Shown in pieces: positions 28,692 through 39,476 of a stretch of 64,000 nt of DNA (position 1 is the stretch's first letter; each line of letters starts with the position of its first letter). The notes beneath the pieces are model-generated. The model was not told where the DNA came from, searched no databases, and saw only the letters and a list, made by a program, of their open reading frames with translations. A program made the position numbers and the translations under genes. This DNA is from Streptomyces sp. Edi2. Lineage in GTDB: Bacteria; Actinomycetota; Actinomycetes; Streptomycetales; Streptomycetaceae. The stretch lies in the NCBI RefSeq assembly GCF_040253635.1, contig NZ_JBEJGX010000003.1, forward strand, positions 6,287,501 to 6,351,500. The letters run 5' to 3'.

Positions 28692-30655
28692 CGGGCGCTC
28701 TCTCCCTCGCCGGACATCAGGACGGCGTACTCGGGGTGGTCCCGGAGCAGTTGGTGGTGGGTGCCGACGGCGGCGATCCGGCCGCCGGACAGCAGCGCCA
28801 CCCGGTCGGCGAGCAGGACCGTGGACGGCCGGTGGGCGACGACCAGAGCGGTGGTGGCCGCCAGGGCCCGGCGCAGCGCCGCCTCCACCAGAGCCTCGGT
28901 GTGCACGTCGAGGGCGGAGAGCGGATCGTCGAGGATCAGGAAGCGCGGCCGGCCGACCACCGCCCGGGCCAGGGCGAGCCGTTGCCGCTGCCCGCCGGAC
29001 AGGCTCAGTCCCTGCTCACCGACCTGGGTCGCGCTGCCCTCGGGGAGGGCGTCGACGAATCCCTCGGCCTGCGCCACCGCCAGCGCCCGCCGGAGGTCAC
29101 TGTCCTGGGCGTCCTCGCTGCCCATCAGCACGTTCTCCGCGGCGGTCGCCGAGAAGAGGGTGGGCTCCTCGAAGGCCACCGCGACCAGCGCACGGGCCTC
29201 GTCCCGGCTGAGCGTCGCCAGATCGCGCCCGTCGAGGGTGATCCGGCCCGCGGTCGGGTCGTACAGCCGCGGCACCAGCGCCGTGAGCGTGGTCTTCCCG
29301 CTGCCCGTCGCCCCGACCAGCGCCATCGTCTCGCCGGGCCGGATGTGCAGGGTGATGTCCTTGAGGAGGGGCGGGGCGTCCGGCGGCGCATCGGGGTAGC
29401 GGAACTCGACGCCGGAGAAGACCAGTCCGCCGGTGCCGGGCGCCGCGGGGGAGTGCGAGGCCGGGGTGTCCGTGGGCCGTGCGGTGGCGTCCGGCGGGCC
29501 CGTGGGCGGTGCGTTCCCGGCCCGTGCGTTCGCGGCGTGTGCGTCCGCGGCCCGTACGTCCCCGCCCTTTATGCCCCCGACCCGTACGCCCCCGACCCGT
29601 ACGCCCCCGGTCTCCCTGCCCGTCGACGATGCCTCCACCGCGGGCTCGTCCATGACCTCGAAGTACCGGTCGGTGGCCGTTGCCGCCTCGTTGCTCATGG
29701 CCAGCAGGAAGCCGATCGACTCCACGGGCCAGCGCAGCGCCAGCGCGGTCGAGAGGAAGGCGACGAGGGTGCCCGCGGACAGCGCGCCGTCGGCCACCTG
29801 GAGCGAGCCGAGCACCAGGGCGCCGCCGATCGCGAGCTCCGGAAGTGCGGTGATGAAGACCAGGATCCAGGCCAGCAGCCGGGCCTTGCGGAGTTCGGAG
29901 GTACGCAGCGCATGCGTCAGCTTCCGGAAGGACCGGGCCTGGCTGCGATGGCGTCCGAAGCCCTTGATGATGCGGATGCCGAGCACCGACTCCTCGACCA
30001 CCGTCGTCAGATCGCCGACCTGGTCCTGGGCCTGGCGGGCCGCGCGCCCGTACTTCGCCTCGAAGACCGAGCACAGCACCATCAGCGGTGGCAGCGGCGC
30101 CAGCAGCACCAGGCCCAGAGACCAGCGCTGGACCATGAGGATCACCGCGCCCACCAGGATGGTCACCCCGTTGACGAGCAGGAACGTCAGCGGGAAGGTG
30201 AAGAACATCCGTAACAGCTGGAGGTCGGTGGTCCCCCTCGACAGCAACTGGCCCGAGGGCCAGCGGTCGTGGAAGGCGACCGGCAGCCGCTGCACATGGC
30301 GGTACAGCGCCTCGCGCATCGCCGCCTCGACCCCGGCCAGCGGACGCGCCACCAGCCGGCGCCGCAGTCCGAACAACAGCGCCTCCGCCAGCCCGAGCAG
30401 CAGAAGGAAGGCGCCACCGAGCCATACCCCGCCCGGATCGCGCTCGGCCACCGGCCCGTCCACCAGCCACTTGAGCACCAGCGGGATGACCAGGCTGATG
30501 CACGAGGCGAGTACCGCCACGCACGCGGCGGTGCCCATGCGCGCCCGCACCGGGCGGATGAACGGCCACAGGCGCAACAGCGAGCGCACTGCGGAGCGCT
30601 GAGGTAAGTCGGTCCGGTCGGGCGGGGGCGAGGTCTGCGCGGTATCGGCCATCAC
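28688..30655 (-). CDS. ABC exporter half-transporter, ILDD variant subunit
   Basis: A 655-residue partner of the preceding exporter subunit. The membrane domain is followed by a Gly/Arg/Ala-rich linker (about residues 335-405, with a repeated VGGVRVGG-like and ANARAGNA-like composition) and the ATPase domain. Walker A GATGSGKTTLTALV and signature LSLSGGQRQRL are intact. Walker B reads LILDDPLSALD, with Asp where the catalytic Glu should be, a mark of the non-canonical half of heterodimeric exporters. Start is GTG at 30655 or the adjacent ATG at 30652; no strong ribosome site is visible. It is coupled to the downstream partner by a four-base overlap. Confidence 0.9.
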   Translation of the reverse strand: MMADTAQTSPPPDRTDLPQRSAVRSLLRLWPFIRPVRARMGTAACVAVLASCISLVIPLVLKWLVDGPVAERDPGGVWLGGAFLLLLGLAEALLFGLRRRLVARPLAGVEAAMREALYRHVQRLPVAFHDRWPSGQLLSRGTTDLQLLRMFFTFPLTFLLVNGVTILVGAVILMVQRWSLGLVLLAPLPPLMVLCSVFEAKYGRAARQAQDQVGDLTTVVEESVLGIRIIKGFGRHRSQARSFRKLTHALRTSELRKARLLAWILVFITALPELAIGGALVLGSLQVADGALSAGTLVAFLSTALALRWPVESIGFLLAMSNEAATATDRYFEVMDEPAVEASSTGRETGGVRVGGVRVGGIKGGDVRAADAHAANARAGNAPPTGPPDATARPTDTPASHSPAAPGTGGLVFSGVEFRYPDAPPDAPPLLKDITLHIRPGETMALVGATGSGKTTLTALVPRLYDPTAGRITLDGRDLATLSRDEARALVAVAFEEPTLFSATAAENVLMGSEDAQDSDLRRALAVAQAEGFVDALPEGSATQVGEQGLSLSGGQRQRLALARAVVGRPRFLILDDPLSALDVHTEALVEAALRRALAATTALVVAHRPSTVLLADRVALLSGGRIAAVGTHHQLLRDHPEYAVLMSGEGESAR

Positions 30656-30823
30656 TCGCGAGCGTAAGGCGCGTCACTGACAACGCTCATGCCATTTTTC
30701 CGCCCGGCGCCCTCGCCGGCGGTTTCCTGCCGCGCCCCCGCCGCCCCGCCACTGTCCTTCCGCCCGCCACCGTCCTTCCGTCCCACCGCCGTCCGTCGCC
30801 CCGGGCGCCGTCCCGCCGCCCCC

Positions 30824-33079
<2,256 letters not shown>

Positions 33080-33323
33080 GTGCCGGCCTCCTGCGGCTCA
33101 TGGCTCGGTCGGGCGGCGGGCCCCGGCACGGGGGTACCCCCGGCGTCCACCGGGAGAGTCCGGCCGTGCAGGTGTCCCCCGCCCTCCCCGTTGTTCTTCC
33201 CGCAACCAGGCGTTGCCTCACGCTTCCCGCGGCGGAGGCTCATCGGTCTGCCCCGCCCTGACCGTGACATCCCGTTACACGGCATACGTCCTAACCTGGG
33301 CATCATCCGTCACAATTCGGTAT

Positions 33324-34709
33324 ATGACCGCCCATCAGCAGAACCGATCAGGGGACCGAGCGAAGACCCGTGCGGACGTCCGTGTGCGGGGCAGGGGGCG
33401 GGGCCGGGTGCCGGACCGGGGCCGGGCGAGCGGGCGAGCGGCGGTGCGGGCGGCCCGCCGGGTCCGCGTCGTCCTCGCCGCCGCGGCCGGGCTCGCCTCA
33501 GTGGTGGCGCTGGCCGGCTGCAGGGACGCCGAGGTGTTCGTCGGCGGCACACCGCGCTCCCCGGGGGCGGCGATCAGCGTCGTCCCCCATGACGGGGCGC
33601 ACGGTGTACGGGCCGACGGGCGGTTCGAGGTCCGGGTGCCCGAGGGGCGGCTGGAGCGGGTCGAGGTCAGCCGGACCGGTGGCGCCGGCCGGCAGCCCGT
33701 CGCCGGGCGGATCACCCCGGACGGTATGACCTGGCGCCCGGCGGCCGGGCGCCTCCAGGCCGGCGCGAAGTACAGCGTCGACGCGGTGGCGCTGGACGGT
33801 GCGGGCCATCGCTCGGCCCGCCACACCACCTTCACCACCGCCGTGCCCGTCCGCCGCTTCACCGCCCACTTCTCGCCGCAGGGCGACGCCACGGTCGGCA
33901 CCGGCATGATCTTCTCGTTGGTCTTCAACCGGCCGGTCGCCGACCGCGCGGCCGTCGAACGCGCCGTCAAGGTCAGCGCCCGGCCCGCCGTCGGAATCGC
34001 CGCCCACTGGTTCGGCCACCGCCGGCTGGACTTCCGGCCCCGGGAGCGCTGGCGGCCGGGCACCGTGATCACCGTCGATCTGCGGCTGCGCGGGGTGAAG
34101 GCCGGGCCGGGCGCCTACGGGACGCAGCGCCGGACCATCCGCTACCGGGTGGGCCGGGACCAGGTCAGCGTCATCGATGCCGCCCGGCACACCATGACGG
34201 TGCGCCAGGGCGGCCGGGCGGTGGTGGTGCTGCCGGTCACCGCGGGCGACGACGCGAACCCCACCTACAACGGGACGATGGTGATCCTGGAGCGGCAGTC
34301 GAGGACGCGGATGGACGGCGACACCGTCGGTTTCGGCGGCGAGTACGACATCCCGGACGTGCCGCACGCCATGCGGCTCACCAGGTCAGGGACCTTCCTG
34401 CACGGCAACTACTGGGCACCGCCCGAGGTCTTCGGCGGCCTCAACACCAGCCACGGCTGCGTCGGGCTGAAGGACATCAAGGGCGGCGGCCCCCACACCC
34501 CGGCCGGCTGGTTCTTCGGCCACTCGATCGTCGGCGACACCGTCGTGGTGGAGCACTCCCCGGAGCGTACGGTCGCGCCGGACAACGGCCTCGGCGGCTG
34601 GAACATGCCCTGGGAGCTGTGGCGGGCCGGGTCCGCGCTGGCCCGGCCGGCGGCCGCCCCGGCAGCCGTCCGCCCCCTGCCTCCGCACCACCCCCGCAGT
34701 TGGGACTAA
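33324..34709 (+). CDS. L,D-transpeptidase lipoprotein (first of two)
   Basis: A 461-residue exported protein with two Ig-like domains (about residues 75-165 and 170-270) and a YkuD catalytic domain. The YkuD motif is HGNYW...SHGCVGL, with nucleophile Cys379. The lipobox VVALAGC places the lipidated Cys at residue 66. That leaves an unusually long Arg-rich stretch before the hydrophobic core, so translation may start later, for example at the GTG at 33444; no start has a good ribosome site. L,D-transpeptidases form 3-3 cross-links in peptidoglycan or attach proteins to it. It is paralogous to the next gene. The C-terminal tail is Pro/Ala-rich. Confidence 0.92.
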   Translation: MTAHQQNRSGDRAKTRADVRVRGRGRGRVPDRGRASGRAAVRAARRVRVVLAAAAGLASVVALAGCRDAEVFVGGTPRSPGAAISVVPHDGAHGVRADGRFEVRVPEGRLERVEVSRTGGAGRQPVAGRITPDGMTWRPAAGRLQAGAKYSVDAVALDGAGHRSARHTTFTTAVPVRRFTAHFSPQGDATVGTGMIFSLVFNRPVADRAAVERAVKVSARPAVGIAAHWFGHRRLDFRPRERWRPGTVITVDLRLRGVKAGPGAYGTQRRTIRYRVGRDQVSVIDAARHTMTVRQGGRAVVVLPVTAGDDANPTYNGTMVILERQSRTRMDGDTVGFGGEYDIPDVPHAMRLTRSGTFLHGNYWAPPEVFGGLNTSHGCVGLKDIKGGGPHTPAGWFFGHSIVGDTVVVEHSPERTVAPDNGLGGWNMPWELWRAGSALARPAAAPAAVRPLPPHHPRSWD

Positions 34710-34830
34710 ACGGTGACGTTCACGGGGAGTTCACTGTCACCGCGGTGTGGTTATCTAACGGCAAGCGCACGGCTGTCCGCTTCCGCGCGCGCGGGGGCCG
34801 CGGGCCGTGCGAGGGGGAAAGGGGCCAGTC

Positions 34831-36066
34831 GTGAACGTCCAGCCGAATTCGGGGGTGCCGGCTCGCCGGCGTCGGTGGCCGGTCAGGGGCGGGGGTGCGC
34901 CGGCCCTGCTGGTCGGCGCGATGCTGCTGCTGGTGACCGCATGCGGCGGTGACGTCGATGACGGCAAACCGGCCGGCAAGGCGGGGGAGAAGGACGCCTC
35001 GCAGGCGGCGGTGACGATAGCGCCCAAGGACGGCGCGCACAACGTCGCCACCAGCGGCGCGCTGAAGGTGACCGCCCAGAAGGGCAGGCTCAAGTCCGTC
35101 AAGGTCAAGGACGGCAAGGGCAACGAGGTCGATGGGAAGATAGCGGGCAGCGGCGCCCTGTGGCAGCCGAGCGGCCACCTGGGCGCCTCGACGGAGTACA
35201 CCGTCGACGCCATAGCGGTGGACGGCAAGGGCCGGGAAGCCGCCGAGCACTCCCGCTTCACCACCCTCGTCCCCAAGAACACCTTCATCGGCCAGTACAC
35301 CCCCGAGAACGGCCAGCAGGTCGGCGTCGGGATGCCGGTCTCGATCCACTTCACCCGCGGTATCACCGACCCCAAGGCCGTCGAGGACGCCATCAAGGTC
35401 AGCGCGAAGCCGTCGGTCCCCGTCGAGGGCCACTGGTTCGGCAACGACCGGCTCGACTTCCGCCCCGAGAAGTACTGGGCGGCCGGCACCAAGGTCACCC
35501 TCAAGCTCGACCTCAACGGCGTCGAGGGCCGGCCCGGGGTCTACGGCACCCAGGCCAAGGAGGTCTCCTTCACCGTCGGCCGCAGCCAGGTCAGCACGGT
35601 CGACGCCGAGTCGAAGAAGATGACCGTGGTCCGCGACGGCAAGAAGATCAAGACCATCCCGATCACCTCGGGCGGGCCGGGCACCGAGACGTACAACGGC
35701 AAGATGGTGATCAGCGAGAAGCACCAGGTGACGCGGATGAACGGCGACACCGTCGGCTTCGGCGGCGAGTACGACATCAAGGACGTCCCGCATGCGATGC
35801 GGCTGAGCACCTCCGGCACGTTCATCCACGGCAACTACTGGTCGGGCCGCGCGACCTTCGGCACCCGTAACGCCAGCCATGGCTGTGTGGGCCTCTTCGA
35901 CCAGCGAGGTGGCGGCGACAGCTCCACCCCGGCGGCGTGGTTCTTCCGTAACTCCGTCGTCGGCGATGTGGTCATCGTCAAGAACTCGCACGACGAAACG
36001 ATCCAGCCGGACAACGGCTTCAGCGACTGGAACCTCTCCTGGGAGAAGTGGAAGGCCCGTCAGTAG
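34831..36066 (+). CDS. L,D-transpeptidase lipoprotein (second of two)
   Basis: A 411-residue paralogue of the preceding gene. Signal sequence and lipobox LLVTAC put the lipidated Cys at residue 38. Two Ig-like domains (VTIAPKDGAHNVATSGALKV; KNTFIGQYTPENGQQVGVGM) are followed by a YkuD domain with HGNYW and SHGCVGL, nucleophile Cys352. The GTG at 34831 has AAAGGGG nine bases upstream. This copy is richer in Lys than the first, whose matching positions are often Arg, so the pair has diverged in surface charge. Both would act outside the membrane on stem peptides. A hairpin follows the gene. Confidence 0.94.
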   Translation: MNVQPNSGVPARRRRWPVRGGGAPALLVGAMLLLVTACGGDVDDGKPAGKAGEKDASQAAVTIAPKDGAHNVATSGALKVTAQKGRLKSVKVKDGKGNEVDGKIAGSGALWQPSGHLGASTEYTVDAIAVDGKGREAAEHSRFTTLVPKNTFIGQYTPENGQQVGVGMPVSIHFTRGITDPKAVEDAIKVSAKPSVPVEGHWFGNDRLDFRPEKYWAAGTKVTLKLDLNGVEGRPGVYGTQAKEVSFTVGRSQVSTVDAESKKMTVVRDGKKIKTIPITSGGPGTETYNGKMVISEKHQVTRMNGDTVGFGGEYDIKDVPHAMRLSTSGTFIHGNYWSGRATFGTRNASHGCVGLFDQRGGGDSSTPAAWFFRNSVVGDVVIVKNSHDETIQPDNGFSDWNLSWEKWKARQ

Positions 36067-36143
36067 GCCCGCCGAGTAGGCCGTCAGCAGATCCGCCCAC
36101 AGGCGCATCGGTGGCCCCGGCAGCGGGACGGCCGGAAGGCGAG

Positions 36144-36180
36144 CGGGCCCGGCGCACTGTGACGCAGTGCACCGGGCCCG
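36144..36180 (+). terminator. Hairpin after the second L,D-transpeptidase gene
   Basis: A 16-base stem with one mismatch (CGGGCCCGGCGCACTG against its partner) and loop TGACG, 78 bases after the stop and 30 bases before the next gene. Confidence 0.7.
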
Positions 36181-36209
36181 ATGCCGTTAACGCGTACTAG
36201 CCTTCCCGC

Positions 36210-36977
36210 ATGACTGTGAATCTCGAGGTCGCCGACGGCGTCGGCACCATCCGCCTGGACCGTCCGCCGATGAACGCACTGGACATCGCCACCCAGGACC
36301 GGCTGCGCGAGCTGGCCGAGGAGGTCACCCGCCGCGACGATGTGCGTGCCGTGGTCGTCTGGGGCGGCGAGAAGGTGTTCGCGGCCGGCGCGGACATCAA
36401 GGAAATGCAGGCCATGGACCACCCGGCCATGGTGGTGCGCTCCAAGGCCCTGCAGGACTCCTTCACCGCCGTGGCCCGGATCCCCAAGCCGGTGGTCGCC
36501 GCGATCACCGGCTATGCGCTGGGCGGGGGCTGCGAGTTGGCGCTCTGCGCCGACTTCCGGATCGCCGGCGACAACGCCAAGCTCGGCCAGCCGGAGATCC
36601 TGCTGGGCCTCATCCCCGGCGCCGGCGGCACCCAGCGGCTGGCGCGGCTGGTGGGCCCGTCCAAGGCCAAGGACCTGATCTTCACCGGCCGTCATGTGAA
36701 GGCCGACGAGGCGCTTGCGCTCGGCCTGGTCGACCGGGTGGTGCCGGCCGCGGAGGTCTACGAGCAGGCGCACGCCTGGGCGGCACGGCTGGCGGCCGGT
36801 CCCGCACTGGCACTGCGGGCCGCCAAGGAATCCGTCGACGGAGGCCTGGAGACCGACATCGACACCGGCCTCACGATCGAACGCAACTGGTTCGCGGGGC
36901 TGTTCGCGACCGAGGACCGGGAGACCGGCATGCGCAGCTTCGTCGAGGAAGGGCCGGGCAAGGCCAAGTTCCTCTGA
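36210..36977 (+). CDS. Enoyl-CoA hydratase/isomerase family protein
   Basis: A 255-residue crotonase-fold enzyme. The oxyanion-hole segments AAGADIKEM and GYALGGGCELAL and the two catalytic glutamates of true hydratases, Glu109 (GGCELAL) and Glu129 (GQPEILLGLIPGAGGTQRL), are all present. Hydration of 2-enoyl-CoA in beta-oxidation or amino-acid breakdown is therefore likely. The ATG at 36210 has no ribosome site; TACTAG at 36195-36200 lies where a -10 box would be for a leaderless transcript, a weak inference. It appears monocistronic. Exact chain-length preference is not readable. Confidence 0.92.
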   Translation: MTVNLEVADGVGTIRLDRPPMNALDIATQDRLRELAEEVTRRDDVRAVVVWGGEKVFAAGADIKEMQAMDHPAMVVRSKALQDSFTAVARIPKPVVAAITGYALGGGCELALCADFRIAGDNAKLGQPEILLGLIPGAGGTQRLARLVGPSKAKDLIFTGRHVKADEALALGLVDRVVPAAEVYEQAHAWAARLAAGPALALRAAKESVDGGLETDIDTGLTIERNWFAGLFATEDRETGMRSFVEEGPGKAKFL

Positions 36978-37241
36978 AACGAGTGTTGTTGGCGGTACTG
37001 CTGAGGTTTGAGCCGGGTGCAATGCCTCGTCCGGGCGAACGAAGGAAGTCTTAATTGCGCCTTAAGGCAACCTTGTTGAGGTGCCCGGCCGCTTCCTCGC
37101 AGGCCCGATGTCCCGGCAGGTCAGCCGGGGTGCACCGGATCCTTAACTGCCGTTGGCATATGTCTGGCCGGAGGGCTGGAACCGACGATTCCGGACAATC
37201 GATTCCGTCGGTTCCGCTCCCCTGGACGCCGTGCAACGGCC

Positions 37242-37781
37242 ATGATGGGAGGCATGGCGGGCCTCGAAGGAATGGAGCAGCCGCGGCCCCGGAGCGATCC
37301 GGCCGCCGCACGATGGGACATCCCCGGTCCGGACGCAGACACCGCACCGGCCCCTCGCGCACCGGCCTTTGCGGCCCCCGATCCGGCCGGTGACCCGGCT
37401 CTCGGAGAGGTGCGGTTGCCCTCGCGCCCCCAGTCCGCCGGTATCGCGCGCCGGCTGACCGCCGCCGTACTCCTCAGGCAGTGGTCCCTGACGCCCCAGC
37501 TCGCCGAGCACGCCGTGCTGCTGGTGTCCGAGCTCGTCGGCAACGCCGTGCGGCACACCGGCGCCCGCACGTTCGGGTTGCGGATGCTGCGCCGCCGCGG
37601 CTGGATCCGGATCGAGGTGCGCGACCCGTCCCGCGGCCTGCCCTGCCTGATGCCGGTCCAGGAGATGGACCTCAGCGGCCGCGGCCTCTTCCTCGTCGAT
37701 AAGCTCTCCGACCGCTGGGGGGTGGATCTGCTGCCCCGCGGCAAGACCACCTGGTTCGAGATGCGGATCGCCGACCGCTGA
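37242..37781 (+). CDS. ATP-binding regulatory protein, RsbW/SpoIIAB-like HATPase
   Basis: A 179-residue single-domain GHKL ATPase. After a Pro/Ala-rich N-terminus (about 55 residues) the domain shows an N box (SELVGNAVRHTG), a G1-like segment (VRDPSRGLP) and G2 (SGRGLFLVDKLSDRWGV). It lacks a phosphorylatable histidine region. Streptomyces encode many such proteins, commonly anti-sigma or switch kinases acting with STAS-domain partners and PP2C phosphatases; no partner is encoded beside it here. Start is uncertain among ATGs at 37242, 37245, 37254 and 37272. Confidence 0.82.
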   Translation: MMGGMAGLEGMEQPRPRSDPAAARWDIPGPDADTAPAPRAPAFAAPDPAGDPALGEVRLPSRPQSAGIARRLTAAVLLRQWSLTPQLAEHAVLLVSELVGNAVRHTGARTFGLRMLRRRGWIRIEVRDPSRGLPCLMPVQEMDLSGRGLFLVDKLSDRWGVDLLPRGKTTWFEMRIADR

Positions 37782-37880
37782 CGGGCGGTTTGCCCACGAC
37801 TGGGGGCGGCGCGGGGCGGTCAGGCCCCGGCCCTGTCCGGCCGGGCCCGCCTCGCCCCGGTCCGGCTTGCTCCTGCCGCC

Positions 37881-37948
37881 CGTGCCCCGGCGGTCCCCGT
37901 GCCCCGGCGGTCCCCGTGCCCCGGCGGTCCCCGTGCCCCGGCGGCCCC
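37881..37948. repeat. Four tandem 17-bp units
   Basis: The unit CGTGCCCCGGCGGTCCC is repeated four times (last copy one change) in the 261-base non-coding spacer between the HATPase and the small secreted-protein gene. No function is evident. Confidence 0.75.
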
Positions 37949-38042
37949 GAGGCCCGCTCCGGTGGGTGCTCCGCTCGCGCGATGACGATCCGTAGGATGG
38001 GATATTCATGTTCGCGCACCAAGCCCGGGAGAGGAGGGGGAC

Positions 38043-38597
38043 ATGCACCACGTGCGCCGGTCGGCCACGCTGACGCTGCTGCTCCTCCTCGCCGTCACCT
38101 TCGGGCCGCTGCTGTGCCGCATCGGCGGCGACCAGGCCTGGCTGGCAGGCCGGGCGGCAGCGGCCACGGCTGCCTGGCGGGCCGACGGTGCGACGGCAGC
38201 TTCCCCGGAGGCGGCGGCTTCCCCGGCGGCGGCGCGCGGGGCGGCGAGCCCGGCCGCGAGCCAGGCGGACGGCGACGCATCGCCGGACGGGGACGCAGCG
38301 GCGTCCGGCGACGAACCGCCGCGTCCGTCTGCCGTCGCCGGCGCACCGCGGCTCGACCCCGGTGCCCCGATCGCAATGGCCCACGCGCCCAAGAAGTGCT
38401 CGAACCGGCATGCCCCGGGGCCCGCGGAGTCCGCCCCGCTGCCCACACCGCACCGCGGTGAGCCCCTGGCCCCCGCCACCACCGGCCCGGGGCCGCTCGC
38501 CGCGGATCTGCCCGCGCAGTGCGCGCTCGCCCGGCCACCGACGGACAGCGCGCCCGCCCGCGACCGCACCCCGCTCCTGCCCGTACTGCGGATATAG
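38043..38597 (+). CDS. Small exported low-complexity protein, unknown function
   Basis: A 184-residue protein starting at an ATG with a GGAGG ribosome site five bases upstream, which supports real translation. An N-terminal hydrophobic segment (TLTLLLLLAVTFGPLLC, about residues 9-25) looks like a signal peptide or anchor. The rest is Ala/Pro-rich, with three cysteines (in LLCRIGG, KKCSNRH, AQCALAR). It precedes a DsbA-like and a CcdA-like gene in the same direction, so a role linked to extracytoplasmic thiol redox is possible. I do not recognise the family. Confidence 0.5.
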   Translation: MHHVRRSATLTLLLLLAVTFGPLLCRIGGDQAWLAGRAAAATAAWRADGATAASPEAAASPAAARGAASPAASQADGDASPDGDAAASGDEPPRPSAVAGAPRLDPGAPIAMAHAPKKCSNRHAPGPAESAPLPTPHRGEPLAPATTGPGPLAADLPAQCALARPPTDSAPARDRTPLLPVLRI

Positions 38598-38654
38598 GCC
38601 GCCGTCCCGACGCACACGGCCTGACCTTCCCCTCCGTACGTCTGGAGCTTCCGC

Positions 38655-39476
38655 ATGCCCGTTTCCGCCTCTCCCACCCGCAAACTGGCCGCCATCGGCG
38701 CGGTCATCGCCCTTGTCGTCGCCGTCATCGCCATCGGGGTCGCCGTCGGCAAGTCCGTCGAGGGCGACCGCGGCACCGGCCGCAGCAACGCCCCCGAGGC
38801 CGCCGCCTCCGACGCGCCCGCGGAGGACCCCGCACAGCAGAAGATGTTCGACGACCTCGCCAAGCGGACCACCCGGCGCGAGGACGGCGATCCGCTGGCC
38901 GTCGGCAGGAAGGACGCCCCGGTGGTCCTGGTGGAATACGCCGACTACCAGTGCTCGTTCTGCGGCCGCTTCACCCGCGAGACCCAGCCCGGACTGATCA
39001 AGAAGTTCGTCGACGCGGGCACCCTGCGCATCGAATTCCGCAACTTCACCGTCTTCGGCGCCGACTCCGAGCGGGCCGCCCGTGCCTCCTGGGCCGCCGG
39101 GCAACAGGGCAAGTTCTGGCAGCTCCACGACGAGCTGTACGCCAAGACCCGTAAGGGCAAGGCGCTTGCCGAGGACAAGCTCGTGGAGCTGGCCCGCAGC
39201 AGCGGTGTGGCCGATATCGACAAGTTCCGTGCGGACATGAAGAGCGAGGACGCCGAGCGCGCGCTGAAGAAGGATCAGGCCGAGGGGTACCAGCTCGGGG
39301 TGCAGTCCACGCCGTCCTTCCTCATCAACGGCCGCCCGGTCGCCGGGGCCCAGCCCGCCGAGGTCTTCGCCCAGGGCATCAAGGACGCCGCGGCGCGGGC
39401 GGACAAGAAGGGGCCGACGGACAAGAACGGGTCGAAGGCGAAGGACGGACCGGCGGCCAAGGGAGCCGGGGAATGA
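38655..39476 (+). CDS. Membrane-anchored DsbA-like thioredoxin-fold protein
   Basis: A 273-residue protein with an N-terminal membrane anchor (about residues 11-32) and an extracytoplasmic DsbA-type domain. The active site is CSFC at Cys100-Cys103 (EYADYQCSFCGRF), and the cis-proline loop is VQSTPSFLINGRPV. The last 35 residues are Lys/Gly/Ala-rich. TGGAGC precedes the ATG. It overlaps the CcdA-like gene by ATGA (39473-39476), so the two are translationally coupled. CcdA could pass electrons from cytoplasmic thioredoxin to it, making it a reductase or isomerase rather than an oxidant; this is inference. Confidence 0.9.
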   Translation: MPVSASPTRKLAAIGAVIALVVAVIAIGVAVGKSVEGDRGTGRSNAPEAAASDAPAEDPAQQKMFDDLAKRTTRREDGDPLAVGRKDAPVVLVEYADYQCSFCGRFTRETQPGLIKKFVDAGTLRIEFRNFTVFGADSERAARASWAAGQQGKFWQLHDELYAKTRKGKALAEDKLVELARSSGVADIDKFRADMKSEDAERALKKDQAEGYQLGVQSTPSFLINGRPVAGAQPAEVFAQGIKDAAARADKKGPTDKNGSKAKDGPAAKGAGE

